From NCBI GenBank assembly GCA_964608495.1, contig CAZSOQ010000054.1, positions 1 to 25,331 on the forward strand: 25,331 bases of DNA, in the 5' to 3' direction. The position numbers were made by a program, and so were the translations under genes. Source of the DNA: JAKORR01 sp964608495 (GTDB lineage: Bacteria; Armatimonadota; Zipacnadia; Zipacnadales; FEN-943). The notes under the pieces are model-generated. The model made no database searches. It worked only from the letters and a program-made list of their open reading frames with translations, and was not told where the DNA came from. Below are positions 1 through 8,018 of this stretch, in pieces (position 1 is the first letter of the stretch; each line of letters starts with the position of its first letter).

Positions 1-2
1 GG

Positions 3-1049
3 TGGGAACGAGGAACAGGCGGGGCCGGGGGCGGCGCGAGAAGGGCACTTGGGTGCGGGGGCTTGGCTCTGGGGCTGGCGCTGATCCTGGGTACGGCTAC
101 CTCCGTGGCCTTGGCTGGACCGGAATACATACGCATCGCGAGCTTCAACATTGCGGACTTCGGGAGGGAGAACGAGCACCGCCGCTGCCTCGTGGGGCTG
201 GCGACGGTGCTTCTGGAGACCAAGGCTGACCTCATCTGCATCCAAGAGGTACAGCTATCGGAGCGCGGCCGGAGGGCGGTGGAGAACCTGGTAGACGTGC
301 TCAACAAGGCCGCGAAGGTGATGCGCACAGAGAGCTATCAGTGCTGCGTTCCGGAGGCGTATGAGGGCGACGAGCGCGCGGCCTTCATCTGGCGAAAGCC
401 TGTGAGCCTGGCCTCCGAGCCGGTGCTGCTGCCCCACGACCCGGACCCCGATGGGAACAATCGGCGCGTTTTCACGCGGGTGCCCTACCTGGCTGCCTTC
501 AGGGCCCGGGACTGCGATTTCCAGGTCGTCAGCGTCCACCTGTATACTGCTCCCACGGCGCGTGCTGGCCTTCCTTACGAGGGCCGGACCGCTGAGTGCG
601 AGGCTCTTGCCGACTGGATGCGCAAGGCGGAGCGCAATCCCGAAAAGGACATTCTTCTGCTGGGCGACTTCAACCGCTTCCTGAACGGTCGCGCGCCCTG
701 GGCCAAGCTGATGCCCGATAGCCACTCTGCGTCCTATCGCTTCCCGCTCCTCGAGGCAATCCACAACGCGTATCCGCAGTTCTCTCCCGCCACCGACCCG
801 GCGCCCCAAGACAGGTACAGCACAACGACTGCGGGCACACCGGCCATCTACGATCAGTTCATCATCAGCAAGGGATGCTACCGCGAGTTCACTGAGCATC
901 CGGTCTTTGCCGAAGACGTGGGCCTGGTGGCCTTTGATGACAAGTACGACGGAGAGTGGTGGATGAAAGACTGGTGCCCCACGGTGCTGTCCGACCACCG
1001 CCCGATCTGGATCCGCCTGCGCGTGGATCTGCCCGACGACGACCCTTAG
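3..1049 (+). CDS. Secreted endonuclease/exonuclease/phosphatase family protein (5' end probably outside window)
   Basis: This is a metal-dependent phosphoesterase or nuclease of the DNase I-like (EEP) fold. Counting from an in-frame TTG at 63, the hallmarks are SFNIADFG (Asn29), IQEV (metal-ligand Glu62), a VSVHLY histidine strand, LLLGDFNRF (Asp and Asn of the active site) and the C-terminal LSDHRPIW. The order and spacing fit the family, and the length of about 330 residues is usual. The frame is open to the window edge, and Arg-Arg followed by a long Leu/Ala/Gly stretch ending before GPEYIRIA looks like a signal peptide. The true start therefore probably lies at or beyond the edge; TTG 63 is the only start candidate I see inside and its ribosome site is poor. 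The substrate cannot be told: nucleic acid, phospholipid and inositol phosphate enzymes share the fold. An extracellular nuclease or phosphatase is the best guess. Confidence 0.85.
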   Translation, partial: WERGTGGAGGGARRALGCGGLALGLALILGTATSVALAGPEYIRIASFNIADFGRENEHRRCLVGLATVLLETKADLICIQEVQLSERGRRAVENLVDVLNKAAKVMRTESYQCCVPEAYEGDERAAFIWRKPVSLASEPVLLPHDPDPDGNNRRVFTRVPYLAAFRARDCDFQVVSVHLYTAPTARAGLPYEGRTAECEALADWMRKAERNPEKDILLLGDFNRFLNGRAPWAKLMPDSHSASYRFPLLEAIHNAYPQFSPATDPAPQDRYSTTTAGTPAIYDQFIISKGCYREFTEHPVFAEDVGLVAFDDKYDGEWWMKDWCPTVLSDHRPIWIRLRVDLPDDDP

Positions 1050-1229
1050 ACCACGCTCTTGTCCTCGCATCTCGTGCTGGGCGACGGCCTGCCGGGAGCG
1101 TCACTGCAGCCTTGGCCCTCTGCCGTGTCCAGAAGGTGTGCCGGCCAGCAGGGCCAGAAGGGGTACGGATACAAGGGGCACGAAGGCACTCCGAGGAAAG
1201 GCATGTCGCATACCACGGTCCTCCCTTCG

Positions 1230-1262
1230 CGGCCGCGCACACCTTGCGGCCGGGGTCCGGCC
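1230..1262. other. GC-rich hairpins between EEP and TPR genes
   Basis: CGGCCGC (1230-1236) and GCGGCCG (1246-1252) form a perfect 7-bp inverted repeat with a 9-nt loop. It overlaps a second inverted repeat, GGCCGG/CCGGCC at 1248-1262, with a 3-nt loop. The two stems exclude each other. There is no T-run, so a classical terminator is not supported. This is the only structure I see in the 428-base gap 1050-1477; no convincing small gene lies there. Confidence 0.35.
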
Positions 1263-1477
1263 CGAAGACTACACGGGGTGTGCTCGACCAGGCCTTTGGG
1301 ACCCTAGACGGCCCGGTCGCCCAGGTCCCTACATCCCCAGTATAGGTGCACCCTCCGCGAAGTCAAAACCCGAGACGCGGATACTCGCCGACCCCCATGG
1401 GCCTGGGAAGGCCAGGGCGGACAGCACGGCGAAGGGCCGTCCTGGGTCCGCCAACGCTGGATCAAGGGGGTTGCGCC

Positions 1478-2536
1478 ATGCGAGGGATGGGCTTCTGGAT
1501 CGCGGTGAGTCTGTTGGTGCTGGGCTGCACAGCGAAGGGGTGGTCTGCCGAGGGGACGGCGGCCGGGGCCAGCGTCGCTCGGTCTCCGGAAGCAGCGCAC
1601 GTTGATCCTCAGCTCGAGCAGGCCCTGGTCGCCGAAGACTGGGAGCAGGTGCTGGCAAGGGCGGAGGCCTGGCGGCAACGTGAGCCGGACTCGGTGCTGG
1701 CCGGGTACATCGTTGGCAAGGCCTACTCGTGCCTTGGCGAGCCGCAGCGCATGTTGTGGCCCTGGGACCCTCTGGACGTGGCGTGGGTCTGGCACCGGGA
1801 GCAGATCCGCCCGCTCGCCGAGTGGGCCCGGAACCTGGCGTCCCGGCATCCCGCCAGCCCGATCGCCTGGAGTATGCTCTCGAATCTGCTGATGTTCTCG
1901 GGCGACGAGGAAGGCTGCCTGAAGGCCGCCGAGAGGGCCGCGGCTCTTGCGCCCCACGACGGCTACCACCTGATGGTGCGGGGCGGTGCCCACTACAACG
2001 CCGGCAACTACGACGAGGCCGTGCGAGACTGCACGAGCGCCCTCGGCCTCAGGCCCGATCTGGCCGAGGCGTACCTGGTGCGCGGCTGGGCCTACGGGGA
2101 CAAGAAGGAGCGCGAGAAGGCACTCGCGGACTTCACCGCGGCCATCGAACTGGTTCCGGACTACCTCAACGCCTACTACTGGCGAGGCGATCTCTACCTC
2201 CGGCGGAGGGAACCTGACCAGGCCCTGGCCGAGTTCGACAAGATTATCGCTCTCGAGCCGTCCTGTGCCTGGCCTTACTGGGCGCGCGCCATCGCCCACT
2301 ACCTGCGACGGGACTACGCCCGCGCCGTCGCGGACGTCACCACGTACGTGGAGACCTTCCCCATGGATGCGGAGGCCTGGTTCCAGAAGGCCCGCGCGTG
2401 TAGGCAAGCCGGCCGCACCGAAGACGCGATGGACGCCCTGCACAGGTTCGTGGCGCTGGCGCCGGAGGCCGGCCTGAGCTGGCGCATCCCCGAGGCCCAG
2501 GTGCTCCTGCGGGAGCTGGGCGACCAAGTAAGGTGA
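1478..2536 (+). CDS. Tetratricopeptide-repeat lipoprotein
   Basis: The 352-residue protein starts with MRGMGFWIAVSLLVLGC, a lipoprotein signal with lipobox LVLGC (Cys17), so it is probably anchored in a membrane facing the periplasm. ATG 1478 is chosen over the further upstream in-frame ATG 1346 because AAGGGGG at 1464-1470 sits 7 bases before it and the signal peptide begins exactly there. After a weaker helical repeat region (about residues 35-130), consecutive TPR units follow, with typical phrases such as GNYDEAVRDCTSALGLRP, EKALADFTAAIELVP, DQALAEFDKIIALEP and a last unit ending in HRFVALAPEAG. TPRs are protein-protein scaffolds; no catalytic domain is visible. It is followed 165 bases later by another lipoprotein on the same strand. 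The partner and process are unknown. Confidence 0.88.
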   Translation: MRGMGFWIAVSLLVLGCTAKGWSAEGTAAGASVARSPEAAHVDPQLEQALVAEDWEQVLARAEAWRQREPDSVLAGYIVGKAYSCLGEPQRMLWPWDPLDVAWVWHREQIRPLAEWARNLASRHPASPIAWSMLSNLLMFSGDEEGCLKAAERAAALAPHDGYHLMVRGGAHYNAGNYDEAVRDCTSALGLRPDLAEAYLVRGWAYGDKKEREKALADFTAAIELVPDYLNAYYWRGDLYLRRREPDQALAEFDKIIALEPSCAWPYWARAIAHYLRRDYARAVADVTTYVETFPMDAEAWFQKARACRQAGRTEDAMDALHRFVALAPEAGLSWRIPEAQVLLRELGDQVR

Positions 2537-2701
2537 ACGGGGGCTGGACGAGGAGGCCGGTGCGTGGTCGGCTCAGTACCTGCGCGGTGTGAAGCCCCCA
2601 AAAATGGCGTGCCCACGGGGACGGATTCCTGGAACTAAAGGGCCTACCTGCAGGTCGAATCTGCGTAGTGCGGTATCCAATCACGCCGGAGGCGGTGTTC
2701 C

Positions 2702-3844
2702 ATGACTGCGCTGCAGCGCCTTGGGTGGGTTGTTGTTGTGGTTGTGGTCCTGGTCGCCCTTGCGGGCTGTGGAGGGGGAAGCGGCGTGAGCAAACGCGGC
2801 CAGACCCCGACACAAGCCGGCACTCTACAGGGCCAGGTAGACCTCGCTGGCGGAGACCCAACGGACTATCAGGTGATGGTGGACGGCCGCGAGGTGCAGG
2901 CGAGCATCGCGCCCGACGGCCGGTTCACGGTCAACGGAGTCCCGGCCGGTGAGCACACGGTTGATGTGGTCAGGAAGGATGGGATGGAGGGCGGCCGGGC
3001 GATCGTGGATGTGGATCCGGACGAGCCCACTACCATCCCGGAGCCCATCAGACTCGAGGGCGCGGGCCAGATCGTGGGCTTCGTCGTCAAGGTGGGCAAC
3101 GGCGTGGAAGAGCCCCTGCCTGGGGTGGAGGTGGTGGCGCGGTCTGACCTCGTCTGGATAATGACCGACGAGGGGGCGACGGTGGCTCCCTCCGACGCCA
3201 ACGAGCCAGGGGCCCTCATCTACCCGCCCCCTGAGGGTGCGCAGTACTCAGCCTTCACCGAGGAAGACGGCAGCTACCGGATGAAGGGCGTCGCGCCAGG
3301 TGGCTACTTCGTCGCCGCAGCCGTGCCGGGATTCACCCCTGGCGAGGCCTACGTCTGGGTGGAGGCCAATCGCACGGCTGCCGCCGATCTGGTCCTGCGC
3401 GAGGCCATCGAGGCCGGCGTGGGTACCGTGAAGGGCGCGGTCCTGGGCGAGACGGCAACGGGGTCCACGGAGCCTCTCCTGGGCGCCGAGGTGGTAATCA
3501 CCACCGGCGACGTCTGGGAGGCCCAGCCTCTCTCGGAGCCCGTGCGCCTGTCCGGGCCCATCCCGGCCAGCGCGAACGGCGATGCCCCCTCGGACGACTC
3601 CTTCATCGCGCCACCGATCGCCTGGGGAGAGTTCAGGACACTGACCGATCGGGCCGGGGCCTACGGCCTCAACGTCCCCTCGGGCTACGCGAGCATGTCC
3701 GTGTGGCTTGAGAACTACGAGGGCGACTACCGGGAGATCCAGGTCCAGCCTGATCAGGTCCAGGTCCAGGATTTCCTGCTCAAGCTGCTGGAGGACATCA
3801 TCGTCGTTCCACCGACGGAGAGGAACCAGTCGGCGGGGCGGTGA
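2702..3844 (+). CDS. Lipoprotein with carboxypeptidase-regulatory-like beta-sandwich domains
   Basis: This 380-residue protein begins with a striking run of seven valines in the hydrophobic core (residues 10-16), ending in the lipobox LAGC with Cys23. GGAGG at 2688-2692 lies 9 bases before ATG 2702. Three Gly-rich beta-sandwich units are visible. Residues about 40-100 have DGRFTVNGVPAGEHTVDV. Residues about 118-230 have EDGSYRMKGVAPGGYFVAA. Residues about 240-362 have DRAGAYGLNVPSGYASMSV. These are the pattern of carboxypeptidase regulatory-like (CarboxypepD_reg) domains, found in many secreted and surface proteins as structural or carbohydrate-contacting modules. No enzyme domain is seen. 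It ends in an intergenic region convergent with the NAGPA gene. Its role is unknown; a cell-surface accessory protein is the most that can be said. Confidence 0.85.
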   Translation: MTALQRLGWVVVVVVVLVALAGCGGGSGVSKRGQTPTQAGTLQGQVDLAGGDPTDYQVMVDGREVQASIAPDGRFTVNGVPAGEHTVDVVRKDGMEGGRAIVDVDPDEPTTIPEPIRLEGAGQIVGFVVKVGNGVEEPLPGVEVVARSDLVWIMTDEGATVAPSDANEPGALIYPPPEGAQYSAFTEEDGSYRMKGVAPGGYFVAAAVPGFTPGEAYVWVEANRTAAADLVLREAIEAGVGTVKGAVLGETATGSTEPLLGAEVVITTGDVWEAQPLSEPVRLSGPIPASANGDAPSDDSFIAPPIAWGEFRTLTDRAGAYGLNVPSGYASMSVWLENYEGDYREIQVQPDQVQVQDFLLKLLEDIIVVPPTERNQSAGR

Positions 3845-4083
3845 GCCGGCGATCCAGGGCAGGCGGGTGGCCGGTATCCGGTCGCCCGGCGACGAAGCTG
3901 TCAACACGCCTGCAGCAGGGGCTTCAGCCGCGACCTGGGCCGGCGATGGGGCGGTTGTGGTGACGTTCTGCGGGCCGCGAGGGGGCTGTCCTTGCGTGCT
4001 GCGAGGACCTGTGTGGCGGTTAACATAATGCTCGATTCGGTGCATACAAACCGCTGTAAACACACGCAGATTGCCGAATAACT

Positions 4084-4132
4084 GGTGAACCCGTTTCACC
4101 CCCCCTGCAGGCCGGCAAGCCCCGCCGGCCTG
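4084..4132. terminator. Hairpin pair in convergent intergenic region, candidate bidirectional terminator
   Basis: GGTGAA/TTCACC (4084-4100, 5-nt loop) is followed by a perfect 9-bp stem, CAGGCCGGC (4108-4116) and GCCGGCCTG (4124-4132), with loop AAGCCCC. Both lie between the converging genes ending at 3844 and 4314, where transcription from both sides must stop. No T-run follows, so Rho-independent function is uncertain. The preceding stretch, about 4019-4085, is noticeably AT-richer than the rest of the window. Confidence 0.4.
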
Positions 4133-4167
4133 TGCAGAACACCACACCGCCACCGCCGCCGCAGGCA

Positions 4168-4238
4168 CGCGGCGGGAGCCGCGACCTGCGACTACATGGA
4201 TGCCTGCCGTTGTAGTCGCGGGTTGGGCGCAGCCCGCG
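4168..4238. repeat. Nested REP-like palindrome
   Basis: Three overlapping hairpins are visible. The first is CGCGGC/GCCGCG (4168-4183, 4-nt loop). The second is a long 15-bp stem (with T-G pairs) between 4182-4196 and 4211-4225, centred on GCGACTACA and TGTAGTCGC with a 14-nt loop. The third is CGCGGGTT/AGCCCGCG (4217-4238). Reading outward from the centre on both strands gives a related sequence, TGTAGTCGC then RGGT, followed in each case by an internal GC hairpin. This is the architecture of an inverted pair of REP-like units. The third stem competes with the second. Confidence 0.5.
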
Positions 4239-4313
4239 CCCGCGGGGGCGGATGTCGGTGTGGTCCGTGGTCTGCACAAGGACTGACCACCACCCCAAAT
4301 GCCTCGCCGGGAC

Positions 4314-6500
4314 TCACTCGACCTCCGCTTCTTCGACCCGCGCTACCCGCAGATCGTCCAGGTCCACATGCCCGCGCGAGGTGCTCCCGCCCGTCGCCAC
4401 CACGTACACCGACTGCCATACCAGCGGCGGCTTTACCCCATCTGGCAGCCTGAGCGACACGCGCTTCCACTCCGTGTCCCAGTCCACGGCGCCCGCGAAG
4501 GTGAGCAGATGCCGGGTGCCGTTGCCGTCCACCACCGCGGCCCGGAGCCACGGAGCAGCCGTGGCCTTGGCCCGCACCAGCAGCGTGAGCCGCAGAGCGC
4601 TGCCGATCCGCCGGTCCAGCCGCAGGTAGGCGGCCCGCGTGCCGGTGGGTTCACCCAGGTCGAAGCTCATCCGGCAGTAGCGCTTGCCCTCGCCCGCTGC
4701 GTCCTCCATCACGGCGACTTCGCCCGTCACTGCGTCGGTGTCCGGATACCTGGCGAGGACCCAGGACGGTTCGCCCTCGAAGCCCTCGACCGCCGCCTCC
4801 GATGCGACCCGCACCTGCGCCACGCCTTCCGCCTCGCCCACCACGGCCGTGACCGTCGCCGCGCCACCCGCCTCGACGGCCTCGAACAGGCCCTGCCCGA
4901 GGTCCTTCACCCCGTGGCCCTCGAGACGCCAGCTCAGGAGGCCCTCGGGCACCCATATTCTCCGGCCGTCGTCGGCCAAGCCCTCAGCCACGAGGAGCGC
5001 CCGTTCACCGGCGCACAGGTAGGCGGCGGACGGGATCACCTCGAGCCGCGGCAGACGAGCCACGATCTCGACTGCGATGTCGGCGAAGGCCGTGGGCGCG
5101 TTGGGATGGCTCAGGCGGACCGTGGCGCGGCCGGGCCCCCCGCGCAGCTCGAGACCGCCCGCGCCGTAGGATGCCGTTATCTGCTCGCCTGCGCTTGAGG
5201 CATCCCCGACCGAGGTTTCGGGGCGGACCTCGGCGTCAGGCTGGTCAGCAGCCTGCACCAGGGCTGCGTCGGCGTCCACGGGATTGCAGGAATCGTCGGT
5301 GAGCCACACCTGGACGGGCACCCGCGCGCCCGACAAGGCCGCGACGGCGTCCGCGCTGGCAATCAGCCGCGCCAGGGGGCCCTTAGGGCCGCGCGACCGC
5401 ACCAGGACGGCGTTGGCGATGCGACGCTCGCCGCCGTCTGACGGGCGGTTCGCTACCTCTCCCCGCACCCAGGCCGTGGTCGAGCCGCCGCCGTCCAGAT
5501 TCAGGGCCTCCGTGCAACCCAGCTCAGTCATGAGCTTGGCCAGCGTCGGCAGCGTCATGCCCACGCTCCAGCCGGGCTGCCGGCCGTCCACCGTGACCAG
5601 CACGATCTCGCGCTCGCTGTACCCTATCGCCGTGCGCGGATGCCGTGGCGCGGCCGCGTCATCCTCCGGCACGACCTGGCCCCCGCGCAGTAGCAGCGGC
5701 CCGCCTCCCAGGGCCAGGCTCACGGGCTTCTCCAGGCCCCGGGTGGTCAACTCGAGGGATACCTCCTGCCCCGGCAGGAGCTTGGCGAGGGACTTTGCGG
5801 CCTCGCCGCCCGCGACGAGGAGCACTTCACCGCGATTCGCCGTACGCTCCCGGCCCGCGGGGACCAGCTCCTTCACCTTGCCCTTCCATGCCCCCGCCGT
5901 CCGCAGCGGCAGGCCCGCCACCTGGACCACTACACACCCGCCGCTCCGCGCCCAGCCCCACTGGTCCGTATACAGGACCACGCCCTCGGCCGGCGGCTCC
6001 TGGTTGACACCCACCACCTTCGCCTGGCCCTCCGGCAGACCCAGCGAGCCGACACAGTCCAGGTCGCCGATGCCGGGCTGCCCGTCGGCGGTGATGTAGA
6101 AGGCGAGCCGGCCCCGCCCGAGGGTCAGAACCTCGCCCCGGCGCACCATCGGCCCGATCGTCAGCCCCGCCCGCGGGTGCCCGGCCATCACGAAGAAATC
6201 GGCGTTCGTCGCCGCCACCACGTAGTCGTCGGCCCGGTCCTCGCGGGTGATGATGCCCGACAGCGGCTCCACGCCCTGCAGGTTCCCACTCGCCAGGCCT
6301 ACATCCAGGGCGATGAGCGGCTCCTGCCGCTGGATGCGCAGGACGCGGATCTCCCAGGGGCCCTCGGCACGGCGAAGGGACGTGCACGTCACCCCCGGCG
6401 CGATGGGCCGACGGAGGGTGAGGTCGCCGCCTCGCGCGATGGGGGAGAGCACCGCGGGCAGAAGCAGGAGCAGCCCTAGCCGTCGCAGTAGGATGCTCAT
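4314..6500 (-). CDS. Secreted NAGPA-type phosphodiester glycosidase domain protein
   Basis: This 728-residue protein has a signal peptide (MSILLRRLGLLLLLPAVLS, cleavage near residue 24). The N-terminal half carries the phosphodiester glycosidase (NAGPA) domain, named after the human enzyme that uncovers mannose-6-phosphate. NADFFV, RTAIGY, EIVLVTVDGR and the diagnostic LNLDGGGSTT are all present, in that order. Bacterial members hydrolyse N-acetylglucosamine phosphodiester bonds or related linkages in cell-wall or exopolysaccharide material. The middle (about 370-570) looks like Ig-like beta domains, and the last 150 residues (EGFEGEPSWV to VDLDDLRVARV) look like a jelly-roll carbohydrate-binding module. 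ATG 6500 is preferred over upstream in-frame positions because the signal peptide begins there; the ribosome site is weak. A possible short palindromic element lies inside the gene at 5237-5255. It is divergent from the nucleoside hydrolase gene. Confidence 0.88.
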   Translation of the reverse strand: MSILLRRLGLLLLLPAVLSPIARGGDLTLRRPIAPGVTCTSLRRAEGPWEIRVLRIQRQEPLIALDVGLASGNLQGVEPLSGIITREDRADDYVVAATNADFFVMAGHPRAGLTIGPMVRRGEVLTLGRGRLAFYITADGQPGIGDLDCVGSLGLPEGQAKVVGVNQEPPAEGVVLYTDQWGWARSGGCVVVQVAGLPLRTAGAWKGKVKELVPAGRERTANRGEVLLVAGGEAAKSLAKLLPGQEVSLELTTRGLEKPVSLALGGGPLLLRGGQVVPEDDAAAPRHPRTAIGYSEREIVLVTVDGRQPGWSVGMTLPTLAKLMTELGCTEALNLDGGGSTTAWVRGEVANRPSDGGERRIANAVLVRSRGPKGPLARLIASADAVAALSGARVPVQVWLTDDSCNPVDADAALVQAADQPDAEVRPETSVGDASSAGEQITASYGAGGLELRGGPGRATVRLSHPNAPTAFADIAVEIVARLPRLEVIPSAAYLCAGERALLVAEGLADDGRRIWVPEGLLSWRLEGHGVKDLGQGLFEAVEAGGAATVTAVVGEAEGVAQVRVASEAAVEGFEGEPSWVLARYPDTDAVTGEVAVMEDAAGEGKRYCRMSFDLGEPTGTRAAYLRLDRRIGSALRLTLLVRAKATAAPWLRAAVVDGNGTRHLLTFAGAVDWDTEWKRVSLRLPDGVKPPLVWQSVYVVATGGSTSRGHVDLDDLRVARVEEAEVE
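5237..5255. repeat. Short palindromic element, degenerate copy inside NAGPA gene
   Basis: CAGGCTG/CAGCCTG is a perfect 7-bp inverted repeat with loop GTCAG. Read on the coding (minus) strand it is AGGCTGCTGACCAGCCT, which matches the intergenic copy AGGCTGCGAAGCAGCCT at 14 of 17 positions. It encodes AADQP, comparable with the EAASQP and EVAEQP peptides made by copies in other genes. It could be chance at this GC content. Confidence 0.4.
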
Positions 6501-6664
6501 GCCGTCCCGATTCCGTGCGCTCCCGAAGGCTCCTCTCGCGCCCAGACCGCGAGAAGGCGAAGAGTCCGTCGCCTGCTCCGCGGCCCTGCGGACCCCTTGA
6601 CCCCTGCGGTCCATTCTGGCTACCCTCTCCCAGGCCGGCGGCTTGCCCCGCGAGCCGGCGGACT

Positions 6665-6676
6665 CCCTCGCGAGGG
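6665..6676. promoter_or_regulatory. 12-nt perfect palindrome upstream of nucleoside hydrolase
   Basis: CCCTCGCGAGGG is a perfect palindrome ending 13 bases before the GTG start at 6690, in the 189-base divergent intergenic region. Its right half, GAGGG, is the nearest purine-rich ribosome-binding candidate. It could be an operator or an inhibitory hairpin. Function is inferred only from symmetry and position. Confidence 0.35.
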
Positions 6677-6689
6677 CAGGTGACCTGTC

Positions 6690-7673
6690 GTGCTTGGCAC
6701 CGTGTTCGTTTCAGCTCTGGCCGTGCCCGACACGGCCCTTCCGCCTCGCCGCCCACCTGTCCCGGTCATCCTGGACACCGACATCGGCCCGGACTGCGAC
6801 GACGCCGGCGCCCTCGCCGTGCTGCACGTTCTTGCCGACCGTGGCGAGGCGAGTATCCTGGGCGTCATCTGCTGCACGTCGAGTGAGTGGGGAGCCCCCT
6901 GCTGCGACGCCATCAACACCTACTATGGTCGCCCGGGCCTGCCCGTGGGCACCCACAAGGGCGAAGGTTTCCTCTGCGAGTCCCGGTACAAAGAAGCTGT
7001 CGCCCGCAGCTTCCCCACTGTCCTGCGCAGCGGCCGCGAGGCGCCCGACGCACGGGACCTGTATCGCCGGCTGCTGGCCGCCCAGCCCGACCGGAGTGTC
7101 ACGGTCTGCGCAATCGGCCCGGTCAACAACCTGCGCGATCTGCTGCACACCGGCCCCGACGAGCACAGTCCTGTCGCCGGGGCGGAGCTTGTGGCGGCGA
7201 AGGTGGACTGCCTGGTCGTCATGGGCGGCGAATTCCCCAGCGGCGAGGGGTGGAACTTCACTCAGGACGGCGCCGCCGCCCGGGATGTGTGCGACCACTG
7301 GCCCACCCCAATCCTCTTCAGCGGCAAGGAGATCGGGCTGGGGATCATGACGGGCTCGCGGCTGTACACGGAGACACCGCCAGAGAATCCCGTGCGCAGG
7401 GCCTACGAGCTGTGGACAGGGGGCACGGACAGGCCAAGCTGGGACCAGACGACGGTCCTGGCCGCTGTGCAGGGCCTGCGGGACTACTGGACCGCTCAGA
7501 CCAAGGGCTACTGTCACGTTCACGAGGATGGCAGCAACGAGTGGCGATCGTCGCCGGAGGCTGCGTCGCAGCCTTACAGGCGTCATGCCTACCTGGTGGA
7601 GAAACAGCCGCCGGCGGACCTGGCGCGTGTCATCGAGGACCTGATGGTGACCCCGCCAAGACAGCGGCCCTAG
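6690..7673 (+). CDS. Inosine-uridine nucleoside hydrolase family protein
   Basis: The family breaks the N-glycosidic bond of nucleosides using a calcium site built from an N-terminal Asp cluster. Here that cluster is VILDTDIGPDCDDAGAL, with Asp29, Asp31, Asp35, Asp37 and Asp38. Further family segments are CAIGPVNNLRDLL, VVMGGEFP and the late WDQTTVLAAV, which probably supplies the last metal-binding Asp. At 327 residues the length is normal. The start is GTG 6690, since an in-frame TGA lies at 6681; in-frame GTG codons follow at 6702 and 6723. The N-terminus is mildly hydrophobic but not a clear signal peptide. In Planctomycetota-like genomes this family is expanded and substrates are mostly unproven, so ribohydrolase activity is family-level inference. 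A 17-nt palindromic element at 7558-7574 adds EAASQP near the C-terminus. Confidence 0.87.
   Translation: MLGTVFVSALAVPDTALPPRRPPVPVILDTDIGPDCDDAGALAVLHVLADRGEASILGVICCTSSEWGAPCCDAINTYYGRPGLPVGTHKGEGFLCESRYKEAVARSFPTVLRSGREAPDARDLYRRLLAAQPDRSVTVCAIGPVNNLRDLLHTGPDEHSPVAGAELVAAKVDCLVVMGGEFPSGEGWNFTQDGAAARDVCDHWPTPILFSGKEIGLGIMTGSRLYTETPPENPVRRAYELWTGGTDRPSWDQTTVLAAVQGLRDYWTAQTKGYCHVHEDGSNEWRSSPEAASQPYRRHAYLVEKQPPADLARVIEDLMVTPPRQRP
7558..7574. repeat. Short palindromic element inside nucleoside hydrolase gene
   Basis: AGGCTGC-GTC-GCAGCCT is a perfect 7-bp inverted repeat with a 3-nt loop, followed by TACAGGC, which can pair with the preceding GCCT as a third arm. The same core followed by TAC occurs between genes at 17531. 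In frame it encodes EAASQP in the C-terminal part of the protein. Confidence 0.65.
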
Positions 7674-7731
7674 CCAGGTCGGGACAAGCGCCGGCGCGGC
7701 CGTGGGCGCCGTTCCCGGCACGAAGAGACTT

Positions 7732-7761
7732 TTGCCCAGACAGCCCTCCTTGCTGTATATT
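7732..7761 (+). promoter_or_regulatory. Sigma70-like promoter for ankyrin/receiver genes
   Basis: TTGCCC (7732-7737) and TATATT (7756-7761) are separated by 18 bases and match the -35 and -10 consensus at 4 of 6 and 5 of 6 positions. This is one of the few AT-rich points in this GC-rich DNA. Transcription would begin near 7768, leaving a leader of about 250 bases before ATG 8019. Apart from this promoter and the repeats at 7967-8006, I see no gene in the 345-base gap 7674-8018. Confidence 0.5.
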
Positions 7762-7966
7762 AGCGCGAGTGTCCTGTCCCCATGCCTGTCGTGGCGTGGG
7801 GTAGAGGACGGCCCGAGAGACCTCTGTGCATGGGACCTGGAGGCCGCTTCGCAGGCTTACCAGTGGCTCGGGGTAGGCTCGCAGACACGAAGGGTCTCGG
7901 GACCGAAGTGACCGGCGCTACTCGCCCGTCACGCGATGACCGGGTTGGCCCCGGACAACAACGCGC

Positions 7967-8006
7967 GAGGCTGCAAGACAGCCTGGAGCTGCGAGGCAGC
8001 CTGAGG
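7967..8006. repeat. Tandem degenerate copies of short palindromic element
   Basis: GAGGCTGCAAGACAGCCTG (7967-7985) is followed at once by AGCTGCGAGGCAGCCTGAGG. Each half resembles the core AGGCTGCGAAGCAGCCT, with a 6-bp AGGCTG/CAGCCT stem in the first. They end directly before the ribosome-binding site (GAGGGAAGAG) of the ankyrin gene, so they lie in its leader. Confidence 0.5.
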
Positions 8007-8018
8007 GAAGAGCCGCTC

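Noticed and set aside
2645..2665. Sequence GCAGGTCGAATCTGC resembling a tRNA T-arm
   Set aside because: No acceptor stem, anticodon arm or D-arm can be built around it.
4299..5198. 299-codon plus-strand open frame opposite the NAGPA gene
   Set aside because: The minus-strand frame continues through the NAGPA motif and its beta domains; the plus-strand product is Arg/His/Pro-rich.
7782..8018. N-terminal extension of the ankyrin protein to ATG 7782
   Set aside because: No ribosome site, low-complexity translation, and the ATG 8019 has a good site directly before the first repeat.
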